A program made the translations under genes and the position numbers. A DNA stretch of 64,000 bases from CAVRJC01 sp964505725 (GTDB taxonomy: Bacteria; Actinomycetota; Acidimicrobiia; IMCC26256; DASPTH01), in NCBI GenBank assembly GCA_964505725.1, contig CAZDJK010000047.1, forward strand, positions 1-64,000, in the 5' to 3' direction. Below are positions 16,314 to 24,801 of the stretch, in pieces. Under the pieces are notes generated by a model. The model had not been told where the DNA came from and did no database searches. It saw nothing but the letters and a program-made list of their open reading frames with translations. How positions within the stretch are numbered: the first letter of the stretch is position 1; each line of letters begins with the position of its first letter.

Positions 16314-19300
16314 ATGCCTCGGGAGCTGGGCCTGACGGCAGGCGGGGACGGAGCTGACGCCGCTGCTCCATCGGTGACGTTCGTCTTCACGGACCTCGAA
16401 GGTTCCAGCCGTCTGTGGGAACGTCACCCGCGCGCGATGCAGGACGCGCTCGCTCGACACGACGCGCTCCTGCGTAGCGCCATGGAGTCCAGCGGCGGGC
16501 GGGTGGTCAAGACGACCGGGGACGGCCTGCTGGCCGCGTTCGGCGATCCCGCCGCCGCCGTGCTCGGAGCGGTCGCGGCGCAGCGAGCGCTCGCGCGCGA
16601 GCTGTGGTCGGGAACCGGCGCACTGCGCGTGCGCATCGGCATTCACTGCGGCGACGCCGAGTGGCGGAGCGGCGACTACTACGGTCCCGACGTCAACCGT
16701 GCCGCTCGCGTGACCGCGCTCGGCCACGGCGGCCAGATCCTCGTGACGGAGGCCGCGGCCACGGTCATCGGCGAGCAGCTCCCGGCCGACTGCTCGCTGC
16801 GAGACCTCGGTCTGCATCGGCTCCGCGACCTCGCCGGCTCCGAGCACGTCTTCCAGGTCGTCGCCCCCGGGCTCGTGACCGAGTTCCCGACCCTGCGCTC
16901 GTCGACGCTCCAGCGGGGCAATCTCCCGTTCCTGCTCTCGTCGCTCGTCGGACGCGATGCGGACGTCGCCGACGTGGTGGAGACGCTACGCGACAAGCGA
17001 CTCGTGACGCTCACCGGGGCCGCGGGCATCGGCAAGACGCACTGCGCGTTGCGCGTCGCCGCCGAGGTTGCACCCGGTCTTCCCGACGGCGCGTGGCTGT
17101 GTGAGCTCAGCGAGGCTCGCGACGACCGGGACGTCTGGGAACTCGTCGCGGCGACGCTCCGGATCCGGCGGGACGCATCAGCCGTCGGATTGGAGGAGCA
17201 GATACCTGACTACGTCGAGCGCAAGAAGATCCTCCTCGTGCTCGACGGATGCGAGCGCGTCGTGGGCGCAACGGCCCGGCTGCTGGAGTCACTGCTGTAC
17301 CGCTGCGAAAATGCACGGGTCATCGTGACGAGCCGCGAGGCTCTCGGAGTCCAGGGCGAGCAGGTGCGCCGACTGTCGCCGCTCCCGGTGCCGGATCCGT
17401 TGGCCGCTCCGGACCTCATCGCGTCGAACGACGCGGTGAGGCTGTTCCTCGACCGCGCACAGGCCGTGCGCCCCACCTTCGTCCTCGACGGCACCAACGT
17501 ACGCGCGGTCGCGGAGGTGTGTCGCCGCGTCGGCGGAATCCCCCTGGCGATCGAGCTCGCGGCAGCCAAGTTCGTCGCGATGACGCCGAGCGAGGTGCTC
17601 GACGCGTTGGATGAGCCGTTGGAGCTCCTCGGGGAGACCGGTGCACGCCGGCTCGGCCGGCAGCAGGAAACGCTCGCGGCCGCCATCGACTCGTCGTACG
17701 CGCTGCTCGACGAACCCGAGCAGACGATCTTCGATCGGCTCGGCGTGTTCCCTTCGACCTTCGACGTCCTCGCGGCGCGGGACGTCGTTTCCGGTGAGGG
17801 TGTCGAAGCCGGTGCAGTACCGCCGATCGTGCGATCGCTCGTGTCGAAGTCGATGCTCGTCATCGACGACTCCGGCGGCGAGACGATGCGGTTCGCGATG
17901 CTCGAGCCTCTGCGCGACTACGTGCGACAGAGGACGCGTGGCCTCGCGTCCGAGATCACGTGGCGACGCCGCCATGCGCAGCACTACGCGAGCCACATGG
18001 ACCGGGTTGCCGCGCCCGAGGGTGAGTGGCTGCCCGAGCCCCACGCGACGAGCGGCGAGCTCGCCAACATCCGGTCCGCGATGAGCTGGGCGATCGAGTC
18101 GCCCGATCCGCGGGATGGCGAGGTGTGCGACACGTTGCTGGCGTCGGCGGCCGGACACGAGCACCCGGGGGTCAGGGGCCTGGCTATCGAAGGGCTCCTG
18201 AGTTTGTACGCACGCGATCGCGACCGGGCCACGCGCACGCTGGTCGGTCTCCTTGCGAAGTCCGACGCCGATGCTTCCGACGTCGCGCTGCGCGCCACGT
18301 GCATTCTCCGTGAACCGGCGACTGTCGTCTTCGGGTGGGTCATCGCGCACGGGAGCATCGAGCTGCGTCGGGCAGCTGCCTACATGCTCTACCTGAGCTG
18401 GAGCGCCGACCCGTCGAGCATCACCGCGCTGCTCCTCCACGATCTCGCGGCGGGGGTGCGGCTCTGGCGCCCCGCCCGCAGCCGCGCGCTGCTGGAGTTC
18501 ATCGCCGACGTCACGATCATGACGTACGTGAGCCATCTCGAGCAGCCGGGCATCGCGGAACAGGTGAGCGCGGTGTGGCGAGAGGTCTTCACGCGGCGGC
18601 TGCACCTCAACGCGCTCAATCGTCCGCTCGTCGAGGGCCCGATCGCAGCCGTCGCCGCGCGCACCCTGTCCCGGCGGGTCGTGGAGGCGGACCTCATGGC
18701 AGACCTCCAGGATCCGAGCGCCTTGCTGGACGCGCCCGAGGAGGACAAGTCGCAACTGCGCCGCGCCATCCCGTTGTTCGATCCGGCGAGCGACATCACA
18801 CCGCACACCGAAGACCTCCACCACCTCCTTAACGCTCCGATCCTCATCTCCCGGTTGATGGCCTCGCGCATCCTGGGGGTCCACGCAACCGCGAACTACC
18901 ACCGCATCCGGAGCTGGCTGGGCGCCCTCTTCCGCGAGGAGACCGGCAGCGCGCGGATCTGGATGCTCCTCGCGTTCTGCCAGCCGTTCTCGGAGACACC
19001 CACCGAGTGGGTGCGCGATCTCGAGGTCTTCTGGGCGGCGTTGCTCGAGGAGAACCGACCGGTCCTGGAGAGCTACGACGACGGGATGCTCGACGACTTC
19101 GACTTCGTGCTGCTTCCCCTCGCGCTCGCGTACGCAAAGCAGCGCACGGAGATGCTCGCGGTACGGACGAGCCTCCGGACGGCGGCGGAGTCGAACGACC
19201 TGTGCGTCTGGGAGCACTGCATGGTCGGATTGGGTGTCACCGGCTACTACTTTCCGGACGCCGCGCTCGGAGCGTTCGGAACCGCCATGGACGCGGTCGA

Positions 19301-19667
19301 GGTTCCGTCTCTCCGCGCGGCACTCGTGCGTGCGCTCGCAATGGTTCACACTTTGCACCCGGATCGGGTCGACGACTTCCTCGTCGACTCGGGAGAGCCG
19401 GGTCTCGCGACGCAGGTGCGTGAGCACGCCGACTTCGCGCTCGCGAAGCGATACATCCAACGGGTGGGCTTCTTCAACAACAGTGTCAACAACGCCATCC
19501 ACTATCCGAGGATGCGGCTGGGCCTCACCATGCCCACGTACGAGATCCTTTCCCAGGTCTCCGACACCAGCGAGTACGTGGAGGGGTACACGCGGGGCGT
19601 GCTCAAGATGCTCCGCGACGCCCACTACGACCTCGCCGCGTGGATGTTGCCGCTGAATGCCGCGTGA
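16314..19667 (+). CDS. Class III adenylate/guanylate cyclase fused to a STAND-type ATPase
   Basis: 1117 residues. The cyclase domain (about 20-190) has the first metal Asp in FTDLEGSS, the second in TTGDGLLAAF, and the Asn/Arg transition-state pair in DVNRAARV, so it is probably active. A STAND/NB-ARC-like ATPase follows: GRDADVADV (about 217), Walker A GAAGIGKT (about 238) and Walker B ILLVLDGCE (about 306), with the GGIPLAIELAA motif (about 408). The remaining 500 residues are helical and do not resemble the usual TPR or LuxR tail. The start ATG 16314 precedes the cyclase fold. The stop overlaps the double-UbiA start by 11 bp, so the signalling protein and prenyltransferase are translationally coupled. 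Confidence 0.88.
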   Translation: MPRELGLTAGGDGADAAAPSVTFVFTDLEGSSRLWERHPRAMQDALARHDALLRSAMESSGGRVVKTTGDGLLAAFGDPAAAVLGAVAAQRALARELWSGTGALRVRIGIHCGDAEWRSGDYYGPDVNRAARVTALGHGGQILVTEAAATVIGEQLPADCSLRDLGLHRLRDLAGSEHVFQVVAPGLVTEFPTLRSSTLQRGNLPFLLSSLVGRDADVADVVETLRDKRLVTLTGAAGIGKTHCALRVAAEVAPGLPDGAWLCELSEARDDRDVWELVAATLRIRRDASAVGLEEQIPDYVERKKILLVLDGCERVVGATARLLESLLYRCENARVIVTSREALGVQGEQVRRLSPLPVPDPLAAPDLIASNDAVRLFLDRAQAVRPTFVLDGTNVRAVAEVCRRVGGIPLAIELAAAKFVAMTPSEVLDALDEPLELLGETGARRLGRQQETLAAAIDSSYALLDEPEQTIFDRLGVFPSTFDVLAARDVVSGEGVEAGAVPPIVRSLVSKSMLVIDDSGGETMRFAMLEPLRDYVRQRTRGLASEITWRRRHAQHYASHMDRVAAPEGEWLPEPHATSGELANIRSAMSWAIESPDPRDGEVCDTLLASAAGHEHPGVRGLAIEGLLSLYARDRDRATRTLVGLLAKSDADASDVALRATCILREPATVVFGWVIAHGSIELRRAAAYMLYLSWSADPSSITALLLHDLAAGVRLWRPARSRALLEFIADVTIMTYVSHLEQPGIAEQVSAVWREVFTRRLHLNALNRPLVEGPIAAVAARTLSRRVVEADLMADLQDPSALLDAPEEDKSQLRRAIPLFDPASDITPHTEDLHHLLNAPILISRLMASRILGVHATANYHRIRSWLGALFREETGSARIWMLLAFCQPFSETPTEWVRDLEVFWAALLEENRPVLESYDDGMLDDFDFVLLPLALAYAKQRTEMLAVRTSLRTAAESNDLCVWEHCMVGLGVTGYYFPDAALGAFGTAMDAVEVPSLRAALVRALAMVHTLHPDRVDDFLVDSGEPGLATQVREHADFALAKRYIQRVGFFNNSVNNAIHYPRMRLGLTMPTYEILSQVSDTSEYVEGYTRGVLKMLRDAHYDLAAWMLPLNAA

Positions 19668-21549
19668 GCACACGATCGCCGTGACGGTCATGGCGCGGGT
19701 ACGGACCGTCGCGCAGCTCTGTCGCCTCTCGGTGCTCGGCGTCACCCTGCTCGTCGTCGCCCTGGGGATCGGTACCGGGGTGCGGCTGCCCTCGTTCGGC
19801 GTCGCGATCGGGGCCCTCGGAGTCGGGTGCCTCGCGCACGGCTTCGTCTACGTCCTGAACGACCTCGTCGACCTCCCGATCGACCGAACCGACCCCCGCC
19901 GCCGGTCGACGCCCCTCGTTTCCGGGCGGGTACACACGCGTACCGCGTGGACGGTGGTGATCGCGACCGGGGCCGCCGCGCTCCTCGGCGCCGCCCTCCT
20001 GGACCTCGACGCGCTGCCATCGTTCGTGTCCGCCCTGACCCTGCTGCCGCTCTACGACGTCTTCGGCAAGCGCGTCGCCGTGCCCTTCGCGATGGACGTG
20101 ATCCAGGGACTCGGCTGGGCGGTGCTCGCCCTCTGGGGCTCAGAGATCGCCGGCGGGCCCTCCGGGCCGACCGTCGTCCTCGCGGCGTACGTGGTCGTCT
20201 ACATCGCGTTCGTGAACGCCGTCCACGGGGGTCTGCGGGACCTCACGAACGACCGCCGCCACGGAGCGCGCACGACGCCGGTCCTGCTCGGCGCCACGGC
20301 GGAACCCGACGGGTCCGTGGGCGTTCCGCCCCTGCTCCTGCGCTACGCGTGGTGCAGCCAGCTCGCGCTGGCCGCGTGTGCCGTCATAGGCGTGCTCGCC
20401 GTGGGTGGGTATCCCGCGTTGACCGGCGCGGGCGTGGCGCTGCTCGCGGCTCTCGTGTCGACGGTCGCGTTCCTCGTCCTGCGCGGCGCCGTGAACGGCC
20501 ACATGACGACGGCGGACGCGTCGGCGAGGGGGCGGACTCACATCATCCTCCAGCTCGCGGTCGCGCTGGTGCTCGTACTCGACCGTGTGCCGTGGTGGCT
20601 CGTCGGGGTCGCGCTCGTCGCCTACCTCGTGCCGTGGACGGTGAGTGGCCGGACGTCCGCGACGGAGCACGCTCGGCTCCCGATCCTCCGACAACGTTCG
20701 ACGGCGCTGCCGTCCCCGCGCGACGTGAGCGCGCTGGTGCGGTCGGCGGCGTGCCTCGCGGGCGGAGGCCTGGTCTTCCTCGGCGCGTACCTGGGGAACC
20801 CGGGCGCCGTGGGTACCGCGCGCATCGCCCTGCTCGCGTTCGCGATCGTGCTGGTGGTCGCCTATGCGGAAGCTCTCAACGACATCGCCGATGTCGCGGT
20901 CGACACCATCGACAAGCCGTGGCGACCCTTGCCATCGGGTCGGGTGACAGTGATGCAGGCGTGGGTCGTTGCGGCTGTGTGCGTGTGCGCCGGAGTCGTG
21001 CTCGCCTTCGCCAGCGGCCTCGGGTTCGGGCTGACCGCGTTGGTCCTCGCTGCGCTGTCGACCCTCTATTCGTTCGCGGCCAAGGGCACCGTGCTCGCGG
21101 GGAACGTCCTCGTCGCGGTCCTGTCGAGCACGCCGCTCGTGCTCGGCGCGATCGCGGCGGGCCGGATCACGCCCGCGGTCGTCGTGGCGCAGGTCATCGT
21201 GTTCCTGTTCATGCTCGCGTACGAGGTGCTGAAGGTCGGCAAGGACGAGCGCGGCGACGCGGCGGCCGGGCTCTCCACGCTCGCGACGAGATTCGGCGGC
21301 CGCTGCACGAGCCGGGTCTTCTGCGTGATCGCCGCTGCGTTCGCCGCTGCGATACTCCTCCCGCCCGTCGTCGGCATCGGCGGGGGACCGGCCTATGTCG
21401 TGGCGGCGGTGTTCGTCGGCGTGCTGCCCATGGTCGCCTGCAGCGTTCGGATCAGCGGGACGGCACGCGATCGTTGGACCAGCGCGGAGCGTCTCCTGAG
21501 GCTCGCCTGGTTCCCCGGGATCGCGTCGCTGGTTCTGCTGCGGGTGTGA
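19657..21549 (+). CDS. Tandem double-domain UbiA prenyltransferase-family membrane protein
   Basis: 630 residues with two complete UbiA domains. The first (about 15-300) has NDLVDLPIDRTDP, the NDxxDxxxD prenyl-diphosphate site, and a second Asp pair in RDLTNDRRHG. The second (about 345-630) has NDIADVAVDTIDKP and KDERGDAAAG. All catalytic Asp clusters look intact in both halves. Many hydrophobic membrane spans are visible. UbiA enzymes transfer isoprenyl chains to quinone, heme or glycerophosphate-type acceptors; most are single domains of about 300 residues. ATG 19657 overlaps the upstream cyclase stop. Substrates are unknown; nearby geranylgeranyl reductase suggests lipid or quinone modification. 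Confidence 0.85.
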   Translation: MPREHTIAVTVMARVRTVAQLCRLSVLGVTLLVVALGIGTGVRLPSFGVAIGALGVGCLAHGFVYVLNDLVDLPIDRTDPRRRSTPLVSGRVHTRTAWTVVIATGAAALLGAALLDLDALPSFVSALTLLPLYDVFGKRVAVPFAMDVIQGLGWAVLALWGSEIAGGPSGPTVVLAAYVVVYIAFVNAVHGGLRDLTNDRRHGARTTPVLLGATAEPDGSVGVPPLLLRYAWCSQLALAACAVIGVLAVGGYPALTGAGVALLAALVSTVAFLVLRGAVNGHMTTADASARGRTHIILQLAVALVLVLDRVPWWLVGVALVAYLVPWTVSGRTSATEHARLPILRQRSTALPSPRDVSALVRSAACLAGGGLVFLGAYLGNPGAVGTARIALLAFAIVLVVAYAEALNDIADVAVDTIDKPWRPLPSGRVTVMQAWVVAAVCVCAGVVLAFASGLGFGLTALVLAALSTLYSFAAKGTVLAGNVLVAVLSSTPLVLGAIAAGRITPAVVVAQVIVFLFMLAYEVLKVGKDERGDAAAGLSTLATRFGGRCTSRVFCVIAAAFAAAILLPPVVGIGGGPAYVVAAVFVGVLPMVACSVRISGTARDRWTSAERLLRLAWFPGIASLVLLRV

Positions 21550-21570
21550 GCTCGCAGTGAGGGTTCGGCG

Positions 21571-22857
21571 TCAGCCGACGCCCCACGCTCGCTCGAACTC
21601 GGCCTGGTAATCGACCGGCGCCACGAGCGGCCCCGAGCGGGGGAGGTTGTGGTCGCGGTCGACGAGCATCCACCCCAGGCCGCTGTCGTGCGGCTTCTCG
21701 TGGCGGAAGACGCTGTTCATGGCGTCGACCCCGGCCCATGCCGCCCAATCGGAGAAGAACGCGTTCACCGCGGTGACCTTGCCCGTGCGGATCAGGTCGA
21801 GCTCCGGCTCGAAGCCCTCGTCGCCCATCACGTTGATCTCGCCCGCGCGGGGTCCCAGCGCCGGGACGATTCCGAGGGTCGTGGCGTAGGTGTACGGGCT
21901 CTTGATCCAGTCCGCTTCCGGATGGCGGGCGAGCTCCCCCTGGATCTTGGGAACCAGCTGGTTGTTCACGAGGTCGGCAGTCGTGATGTCGAGCGTGTCG
22001 ACGATCTTCGATCGACCCGAGCGTCCGATCGCCTGCTCGAAGCCCTGACGGGTGTAGTAGAGCGTGGCGAACTCGGGATCGTCGATCACGATGATCTTGG
22101 CCTGGTTCCTCGACCGGGAGACGATGTAATTCCCCTGCGCCTGCCCGTATCGCCGGAAGAAGCCGGCGAGTCCTCCGACGCCGATGTTCACCTCCGCGCT
22201 GAACAGTCCGTGCTTGTCGCCGCCGCCGTGCGGGTCGTTGCAGTCGAAAGCGCCGAGACCGATGACCGCGATTCCCGATGCTCGCGCTTCCACGAGCGGT
22301 TGCTTGACCGTTCGACAATCGATCGCCACGAGGATGATGCCGTTCACGCCGGACGCGATGGCTTGCCGCACGAGCGGCGCACCATTGCTGGGGTTCAGCT
22401 GCGCGTCGAAGAGGTTGGCCTCCCACCCGATTGCCCGTGCCGCATCCATCGCCGCATCGCTCGGGACCTTGGCGCTGTCGGCCGCCTGACCGGCGGAGAT
22501 CACCGCGATGCGCTTCCGCCCCACTGCAGTCCGTGGCGTCGGGTCCACGTTGCGGAACGTCCCACGAAACGCCCGCGCGGTTGATGCCGTCGCCGCCCGC
22601 AGCGCGTTGGCGTCGCCGGATTGCCTGAGCGTGCTCGCCGCACCGGACGCACCGCCGGGAACGAAGGTGGCGCCCAACACGACTGCTGTCGTCACGATGG
22701 CCGGGATCGTCCGGAGCCGCGGCGCGCGCTTCTTGTTCGCTCGACTCTGCCGGCGTGCGGCCCGGAGTCCACCTGGGGAGGTCCAGGAACCGAGGTTGCG
22801 CACGAGCACCATCCCCCAGCCGACCGGCCGCGCCGGTCCGAGTGCCCAGTCTCTCAC
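21571..22857 (-). CDS. Sugar-type (Peripla_BP_4) periplasmic substrate-binding protein, LacI/RbsB fold
   Basis: Up to 428 residues. The N-terminal 45 residues are basic, then a hydrophobic segment (about 50-70, TIPAIVTTAVVLGATFV) acts as signal or anchor. The body has KRIAVISAGQAADSAKVPS, ASGVNGIILVAIDC and EINVMGDEGFEPELDLI, the layout of ribose-type binding proteins. GTG 22857 directly abuts AGGAGG, so spacing is unusual; ATG 22812 is an alternative that shortens the basic extension. No permease or ATPase genes are adjacent, so it is an orphan sensor or binding component. It is convergent with the double-UbiA gene. Confidence 0.75.
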   Translation of the reverse strand: MRDWALGPARPVGWGMVLVRNLGSWTSPGGLRAARRQSRANKKRAPRLRTIPAIVTTAVVLGATFVPGGASGAASTLRQSGDANALRAATASTARAFRGTFRNVDPTPRTAVGRKRIAVISAGQAADSAKVPSDAAMDAARAIGWEANLFDAQLNPSNGAPLVRQAIASGVNGIILVAIDCRTVKQPLVEARASGIAVIGLGAFDCNDPHGGGDKHGLFSAEVNIGVGGLAGFFRRYGQAQGNYIVSRSRNQAKIIVIDDPEFATLYYTRQGFEQAIGRSGRSKIVDTLDITTADLVNNQLVPKIQGELARHPEADWIKSPYTYATTLGIVPALGPRAGEINVMGDEGFEPELDLIRTGKVTAVNAFFSDWAAWAGVDAMNSVFRHEKPHDSGLGWMLVDRDHNLPRSGPLVAPVDYQAEFERAWGVG

Positions 22858-22978
22858 CCTCCTGAGCGCGTGCGCCGCAGCGACGGCTGTTCCTCGAGCT
22901 GCTCCGGACGCGGCGGTCGTGACCGCGTCGCTGATCCAGCTCGTCCCACGCCTCGAAGGCGGGGAATGACGCGCGAGG

Positions 22979-23413
22979 TCAGGTGCGCTCGGCGACCGGG
23001 ATCTCGTGTCCCTCGATCTTCTCCACCGCGGCCCAGAAGTCGGCGGGAACCTCCACCGCGCCCTTTCCGGGCTCGACGAACACGGTGACGATCTCGGCCT
23101 GGTGCACCATGCGCCCGTCGTCCTTGTGCCACAGCGCGGCGGCGAAGGTGCACGACCGGCGCGAGCGCCCGGTCGCCTTGATGCCCCGTTGCAGCTCGCT
23201 GCCGCCGAACGCCTCGTTGTCGAGCGAGTAGCTGACCCGTCGCATGGCGGGCGCGACCGGCGAGGCGTCGAGCCCGGCGCGCGCCTCCGCCAGGTACTTG
23301 GACCAGAGGGTCGAGACGATCTCCTGGGTCTGGTAGTCGACGAGGTGGTAGTGCGTGCTCGGATCGCCCGGGCCGGTGACGTCCTCGATCATGGTGAACT
23401 CGTCGTCGTGCAC
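22979..23413 (-). CDS. Hotdog-fold acyl-CoA thioesterase (4-HBT type)
   Basis: 144 residues, the size of single-domain hotdog thioesterases. It has HYHLVDYQTQ near residue 20, where Asp is the expected active-site acid, followed by a long helix (STLWSKYLAEARAG) and beta strands SYSLDNEAFGG and RRSCTFAAALW. GTG 23411-23413 has GGAGG 7 nt upstream on the minus strand. It lies 77 bp after amidohydrolase 3 on the same strand. It probably hydrolyses an acyl- or aroyl-CoA in the surrounding pathway. Confidence 0.75.
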   Translation of the reverse strand: MHDDEFTMIEDVTGPGDPSTHYHLVDYQTQEIVSTLWSKYLAEARAGLDASPVAPAMRRVSYSLDNEAFGGSELQRGIKATGRSRRSCTFAAALWHKDDGRMVHQAEIVTVFVEPGKGAVEVPADFWAAVEKIEGHEIPVAERT

Positions 23414-23490
23414 GGGCGAACCTCCGGTCGGATGAGCGGCGGCCGCAGCGCGGCCACGGAACGGGTTCGGTGGTGGTGTCGCTGTGCTCG

Positions 23491-24705
23491 CTACCGGGTG
23501 ATGAGGTGCAGGGCGTTGTCCCGCATGATCTTCTTCACGTCGGCGGAGTCGAGCTTCTGGATGCACTCGGCGTAGTCGAGGGGCGTGATGTTGCCCTCCG
23601 GGTGCGGCCAGTCGGACCCGAACAGCACGCGGTCGACGCCGATGAGCTCGGTGAGCCCGACGACGTCCTCCTCCGGGAACGGCGACACGTAGACGTGGGC
23701 CCTGAAGATGTCGGAGGGGCGGTCGTCGACCTTCTCGCCGTACGCCTGCACGAACCGGTCGAGGATGCCGCCGGCGTGATCGAGGGCGTGGAGCACGTAC
23801 GGCACCCAGGCGCAGCCCATCTCGACGCTCGCGATGCGCACGTCGGGGAAGCGCCCGAACAGGTTGCCGAGGACGAGCGCCATCGTGGTCTCCATGATCC
23901 CCCGGTCGCCCGCCAGCGCCGCCTGCAGCGTGAAGTAGTACTGCTTGTCGGAGTAGGGCACCCGTCCGTACAACAGGTCGAACGCGTCGTGGTAGACGGT
24001 GTGACCGCCGAACGCGTGGTAGGCCACGAGCGTCTTCGCCTCGTTGGCGATCGACCAGAAGCGGTCGAACACGGGGTCGGCCGGCGAGCGCCCCGCGGCC
24101 GGGCCCGGCCGCACCGACACCACCTTGGCGCCGCGGTTCACGACGAACTCGAGCTCGTCGGCCGCGAGCTCGGGGTCGAGCATCGGGATGTACGCAGGCG
24201 ACCACAGACGGTTCCTGTAGCCGTAGCCCCAGTCGTCCTCCTGCCACAGGTTGAAGGCGTGGAACGCCTTGTGGCCCATGACCGGGTCCTCCATCATGAT
24301 CCCCTCGACGCAGTCGCCGAGGGTCGGGAACAGGAAGCACTGCTCGACACCCTGCTCGTCCATCACGTCGATACGGACGTCGCGGTCGCGGTAGGCGTCG
24401 GGCAGCGGCTCGAGCTGGCCGTACTGCGAGCGCGCGAACTCCCAGTTGTCCTCGCGGCCCTTGCCCTCCTCGAGGTCCTTCAGGCGTTGGTGGAACGCGC
24501 CCGGCTTCGCGATAGGGTTGAACGTGGGGTTGGGGGGCGTGTCGGCGATGCTCTCCCCGAAGACGAGGCGGCGCTTCTTGCCCTCCTGGATCCACCGCAC
24601 GTAGCGCTTGACGCTCTCGTCGCCATGACGGGTGAAGGCGTCCTCGGCCTCGTAGTAGTGGTTGTCGGAGTCGATGAGCCCGTACCCCAGTGCGGATTCC
24701 ACCAT
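23491..24705 (-). CDS. Amidohydrolase_2 family metal-dependent hydrolase/decarboxylase 3
   Basis: 404 residues. The N-terminal metal site is LIDSDNHYYE, the barrel His lies in TLVAYHAFGG, and the C-terminal metal Asp in LFGSDWPHPEGN. It is closest in layout to the gene at 1173-2420 (shared PPNPTFNPIAKPG-like and GIEQ segments). The start is ATG 24703-24705 with AGGAGG at the correct spacing. It is upstream of a hotdog thioesterase on the same strand and downstream of the CoxL-type gene. This is the third amidohydrolase_2 gene in 25 kb. Confidence 0.88.
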   Translation of the reverse strand: MVESALGYGLIDSDNHYYEAEDAFTRHGDESVKRYVRWIQEGKKRRLVFGESIADTPPNPTFNPIAKPGAFHQRLKDLEEGKGREDNWEFARSQYGQLEPLPDAYRDRDVRIDVMDEQGVEQCFLFPTLGDCVEGIMMEDPVMGHKAFHAFNLWQEDDWGYGYRNRLWSPAYIPMLDPELAADELEFVVNRGAKVVSVRPGPAAGRSPADPVFDRFWSIANEAKTLVAYHAFGGHTVYHDAFDLLYGRVPYSDKQYYFTLQAALAGDRGIMETTMALVLGNLFGRFPDVRIASVEMGCAWVPYVLHALDHAGGILDRFVQAYGEKVDDRPSDIFRAHVYVSPFPEEDVVGLTELIGVDRVLFGSDWPHPEGNITPLDYAECIQKLDSADVKKIMRDNALHLITR

Positions 24706-24801
24706 CGCTGCGCCTCCTGAGCGGCCGCGTCCGGATCGAAGAGTGGCCTTCAGTCTGCCACGATCCGGCGTGCGGGCCCCACGTCGCGGGCCGGCGACGC
24801 G

